From an uncultured Flavobacteriia bacterium (GTDB taxonomy: Bacteria; Bacteroidota; Bacteroidia; Flavobacteriales_D; Crocinitomicaceae), in the NCBI GenBank assembly GCA_903887095.1, contig CAISOQ010000133.1, positions 1 through 7,885 on the forward strand: 7,885 nt of DNA, given 5' to 3'. The notes under the pieces are model-generated. The model ran no database searches and was not told the DNA's origin. It saw nothing but the letters and a program-made list of their open reading frames with translations. A program made the translations under genes and the position numbers. Shown here in pieces: positions 6,829 through 7,885 of this stretch (positions within the stretch are counted from its first letter, which is position 1; each line of letters begins with the position of its first letter).

Positions 6829-6836
6829 CAAATATA
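6829..6836 (-). promoter_or_regulatory. -7 promoter box of the small protein-receptor operon
   Basis: TATATTTG on the minus strand matches TAnnTTTG exactly and ends 3 nt before the GTG start at 6825. The -33 region has only GTTT about 20 nt upstream, with no TTG at the right distance. Because the box overlaps the TTG at 6831, it argues against that codon as a start. It would drive both the 180-residue protein and, by read-through, the TonB receptor. Confidence 0.5.
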
Positions 6837-6860
6837 AAAATCAATTTTTAAAATTTAAAC

Positions 6861-6868
6861 TACTTTAG
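6861..6868 (+). promoter_or_regulatory. Weak -7-like box before the esterase gene
   Basis: TACTTTAG matches five of the six fixed positions of TAnnTTTG and ends 4 nt before the ATG at 6873. The surrounding 47-bp divergent region is almost entirely A and T, so a chance match is quite possible. No convincing -33 TTG is visible. Confidence 0.25.
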
Positions 6869-6872
6869 AAAT

Positions 6873-7502
6873 ATGAACGGCAAAATAAAATCCACTAAAA
6901 CTTATCGCTACACCACTTTCGGTGATCTTAACACTGCTGATTTTTTAATTTACGTGCTTCATGGCTATGGTCAATTGGCGCCTTATTTCATTCGTAAATT
7001 TCATGGTTTACCTTCAAAATATTGTGTCATTGCACCTGAAGGAATGCACCGGTTTTATTTAAATGGAAGTTCAGGAAGAGTTGGAGCTTCATGGATGACG
7101 AAAGAAGAGCGTGAAGATGATATTTTAGACAATCTGAATTGGCTAAGTGCATTACACAATGAATTAACGACAAATAAAGAATTTAAAAAAGTTATTGTTC
7201 TCGGTTTTTCACAAGGTGGCGCAACAGCTGTAAGGTGGTTTCAAAGTGGTATGATTTCAGCCGACCATTTAATGATTTGGGCAAGTGTTTATCCGCCTGA
7301 TTTAGATCCAAACAAAGTTATTCAACTGCATGAAAAAGAGCACTTTTTCTTCATTGGTAAGAACGATGAATTCTATGATACAGACCAACAAAATGAACTT
7401 CTATCGTTCTATAATGCCAGAGGCTTCAAAACGGTCCATTTTGAAGGTCCACATGACATCAATCCTGCTGAATTAACAAATGTATTGGCGGGATTGACAT
7501 AG
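6873..7502 (+). CDS. Alpha/beta hydrolase, phospholipase/carboxylesterase type
   Basis: Probable cytoplasmic serine esterase of 209 residues, the normal length for the small carboxylesterase/phospholipase (YpfH-like, Abhydrolase_2) group. The oxyanion-hole segment is LHGYGQ (29-34). The nucleophile elbow GFSQGG (111-116) supplies Ser113, Asp165 in GKNDEFYD is the likely acid, and His194 in GPHDI completes the triad. APEGMHRFYLNG and RVGASWMTKEERE (69-81) resemble the segment between strand and cap in this family. There is no signal peptide or membrane segment. The true substrate cannot be read from sequence; short acyl esters are typical of the family. The ATG at 6873 is the first good start and lies 4 nt past a weak promoter box. 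The gene is divergent from the small membrane protein gene and 48 bp ahead of the LolA-like gene, with which it may be co-transcribed. Confidence 0.92.
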   Translation: MNGKIKSTKTYRYTTFGDLNTADFLIYVLHGYGQLAPYFIRKFHGLPSKYCVIAPEGMHRFYLNGSSGRVGASWMTKEEREDDILDNLNWLSALHNELTTNKEFKKVIVLGFSQGGATAVRWFQSGMISADHLMIWASVYPPDLDPNKVIQLHEKEHFFFIGKNDEFYDTDQQNELLSFYNARGFKTVHFEGPHDINPAELTNVLAGLT

Positions 7503-7530
7503 ATTACTTTTTTTATTTGGCACAATTTCT

Positions 7531-7538
7531 GATATTTG
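7531..7538 (+). promoter_or_regulatory. Possible -7 box of the lolA-like gene
   Basis: GATATTTG matches TAnnTTTG except at the first base and ends 12 nt before the ATG at 7551, giving a short leader rather than none. No TTG is present 17-23 nt upstream. The gene could instead be read through from the esterase, since no terminator hairpin is visible in the 48-bp gap. Confidence 0.3.
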
Positions 7539-7550
7539 CACCGAAAACAA

Positions 7551-7885
7551 ATGAAAATGAGAATTCTATTCGCACTATTTATCCTGCTTTCCTTTTCCTC
7601 ATTCGGTCAAGATGCAAAAGCTCAAGCCATTTTGGACAAACTTTCAGCCAAGATGAAAAGTCAAAAATCGTTCTATGTTGAATTCAGCGCAAACATTAAA
7701 AATGCTGCTTCTGGAGCAAATGAAAGTGAAACTGGAAAAGGTTGGGTGAAGGGTGAAAAATATTACGCTTCTTATGGAGACAACACCATTGTTTCTAATG
7801 GGATCAAAACCTGGACAATTGTTAAAGAAGAAAAATCTGTGTATGAAACAGATGCAAATGAAGACGATGGTGAATCTATGAATCC
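7551..7885 (+). CDS. lolA: LolA-like outer-membrane lipoprotein carrier (3' end cut off)
   Basis: The first 111 codons of a gene that runs off the right end. The product begins with a signal peptide (MKMRILFALFILLSFSSFGQ) whose likely cleavage is near residue 20, so it is periplasmic. The mature start, DAKAQAILDKLSAKMKSQKSF, followed by a beta-strand series with GKGWVKGEKYYASYGDNTI and VSNGIKTWTI, matches the N-terminal half of Bacteroidota LolA-type proteins, which shuttle lipoproteins across the periplasm from the inner membrane to the outer-membrane acceptor. The pattern is an incomplete beta-barrel with a Trp-containing strand after the SNG turn. The ATG at 7551 was chosen; Met3 at 7557 is also possible. 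Bacteroidota often encode several LolA-like paralogues, so the exact role in lipoprotein sorting is inferred. It follows the esterase gene by 48 bp. Confidence 0.85.
   Translation, partial: MKMRILFALFILLSFSSFGQDAKAQAILDKLSAKMKSQKSFYVEFSANIKNAASGANESETGKGWVKGEKYYASYGDNTIVSNGIKTWTIVKEEKSVYETDANEDDGESMN

Noticed and set aside
7512..7519. TTTATTTG as a -7 box for the lolA-like gene
   Set aside because: The second base departs from the invariant A of TAnnTTTG, and the box is farther from the start than the GATATTTG at 7531.
1..7885. CRISPR array, tRNA, insertion sequence or prophage remnants
   Set aside because: I saw no spaced direct repeats, cloverleaf-like segments, transposase or phage genes; nearly all of the sequence is accounted for by intact genes with short gaps.

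Overview
The window looks like chromosomal DNA of a Bacteroidota bacterium, most likely from the Flavobacteriales. The evidence is AT-rich DNA, Bacteroidota-type TAnnTTTG -7 promoter boxes, start codons with no clear Shine-Dalgarno sequence, a TonB-dependent receptor with a carboxypeptidase-regulatory-like N-terminal domain, an OmpA protein with a Bacteroidota-style N-terminal domain, and a LolA-type protein. Genus is not settled; Fluviicola/Crocinitomicaceae is a guess from protein flavour only. I see no tRNA, rRNA, mobile element or CRISPR array.

Layout, left to right. A hairpin at the left edge terminates a leftward block of three genes: ung (uracil-DNA glycosylase), then hemE (uroporphyrinogen decarboxylase), then an OmpA-family envelope protein whose start overlaps the end of hemE by 20 bp. 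Divergent from ung, a rightward gene encodes a lipoprotein of unknown function. It meets a leftward TonB-dependent receptor tail to tail at a hairpin terminator. Upstream of the receptor, on the same strand, is a 180-residue membrane-anchored protein of unknown function with a non-ATG start; the two probably form a transport-related operon. Divergent from that gene are a serine esterase of the phospholipase/carboxylesterase type and, 48 bp later, a LolA-like periplasmic lipoprotein carrier cut off by the window end.

The genes form short divergent and convergent units rather than one pathway. Ung repairs uracil in DNA and HemE makes the heme precursor coproporphyrinogen III. The OmpA protein, receptor, lipoprotein and LolA-like protein all concern the cell envelope. 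The most interesting signals are three exact TAnnTTTG boxes lying only 3-6 nt before start codons, which suggests leaderless mRNAs; a perfect 15-bp inverted repeat just before the receptor gene; and the uncharacterised receptor-linked small protein with its SPPPC tail. No clearly new multi-gene system is evident; most of the window is ordinary housekeeping and envelope content.
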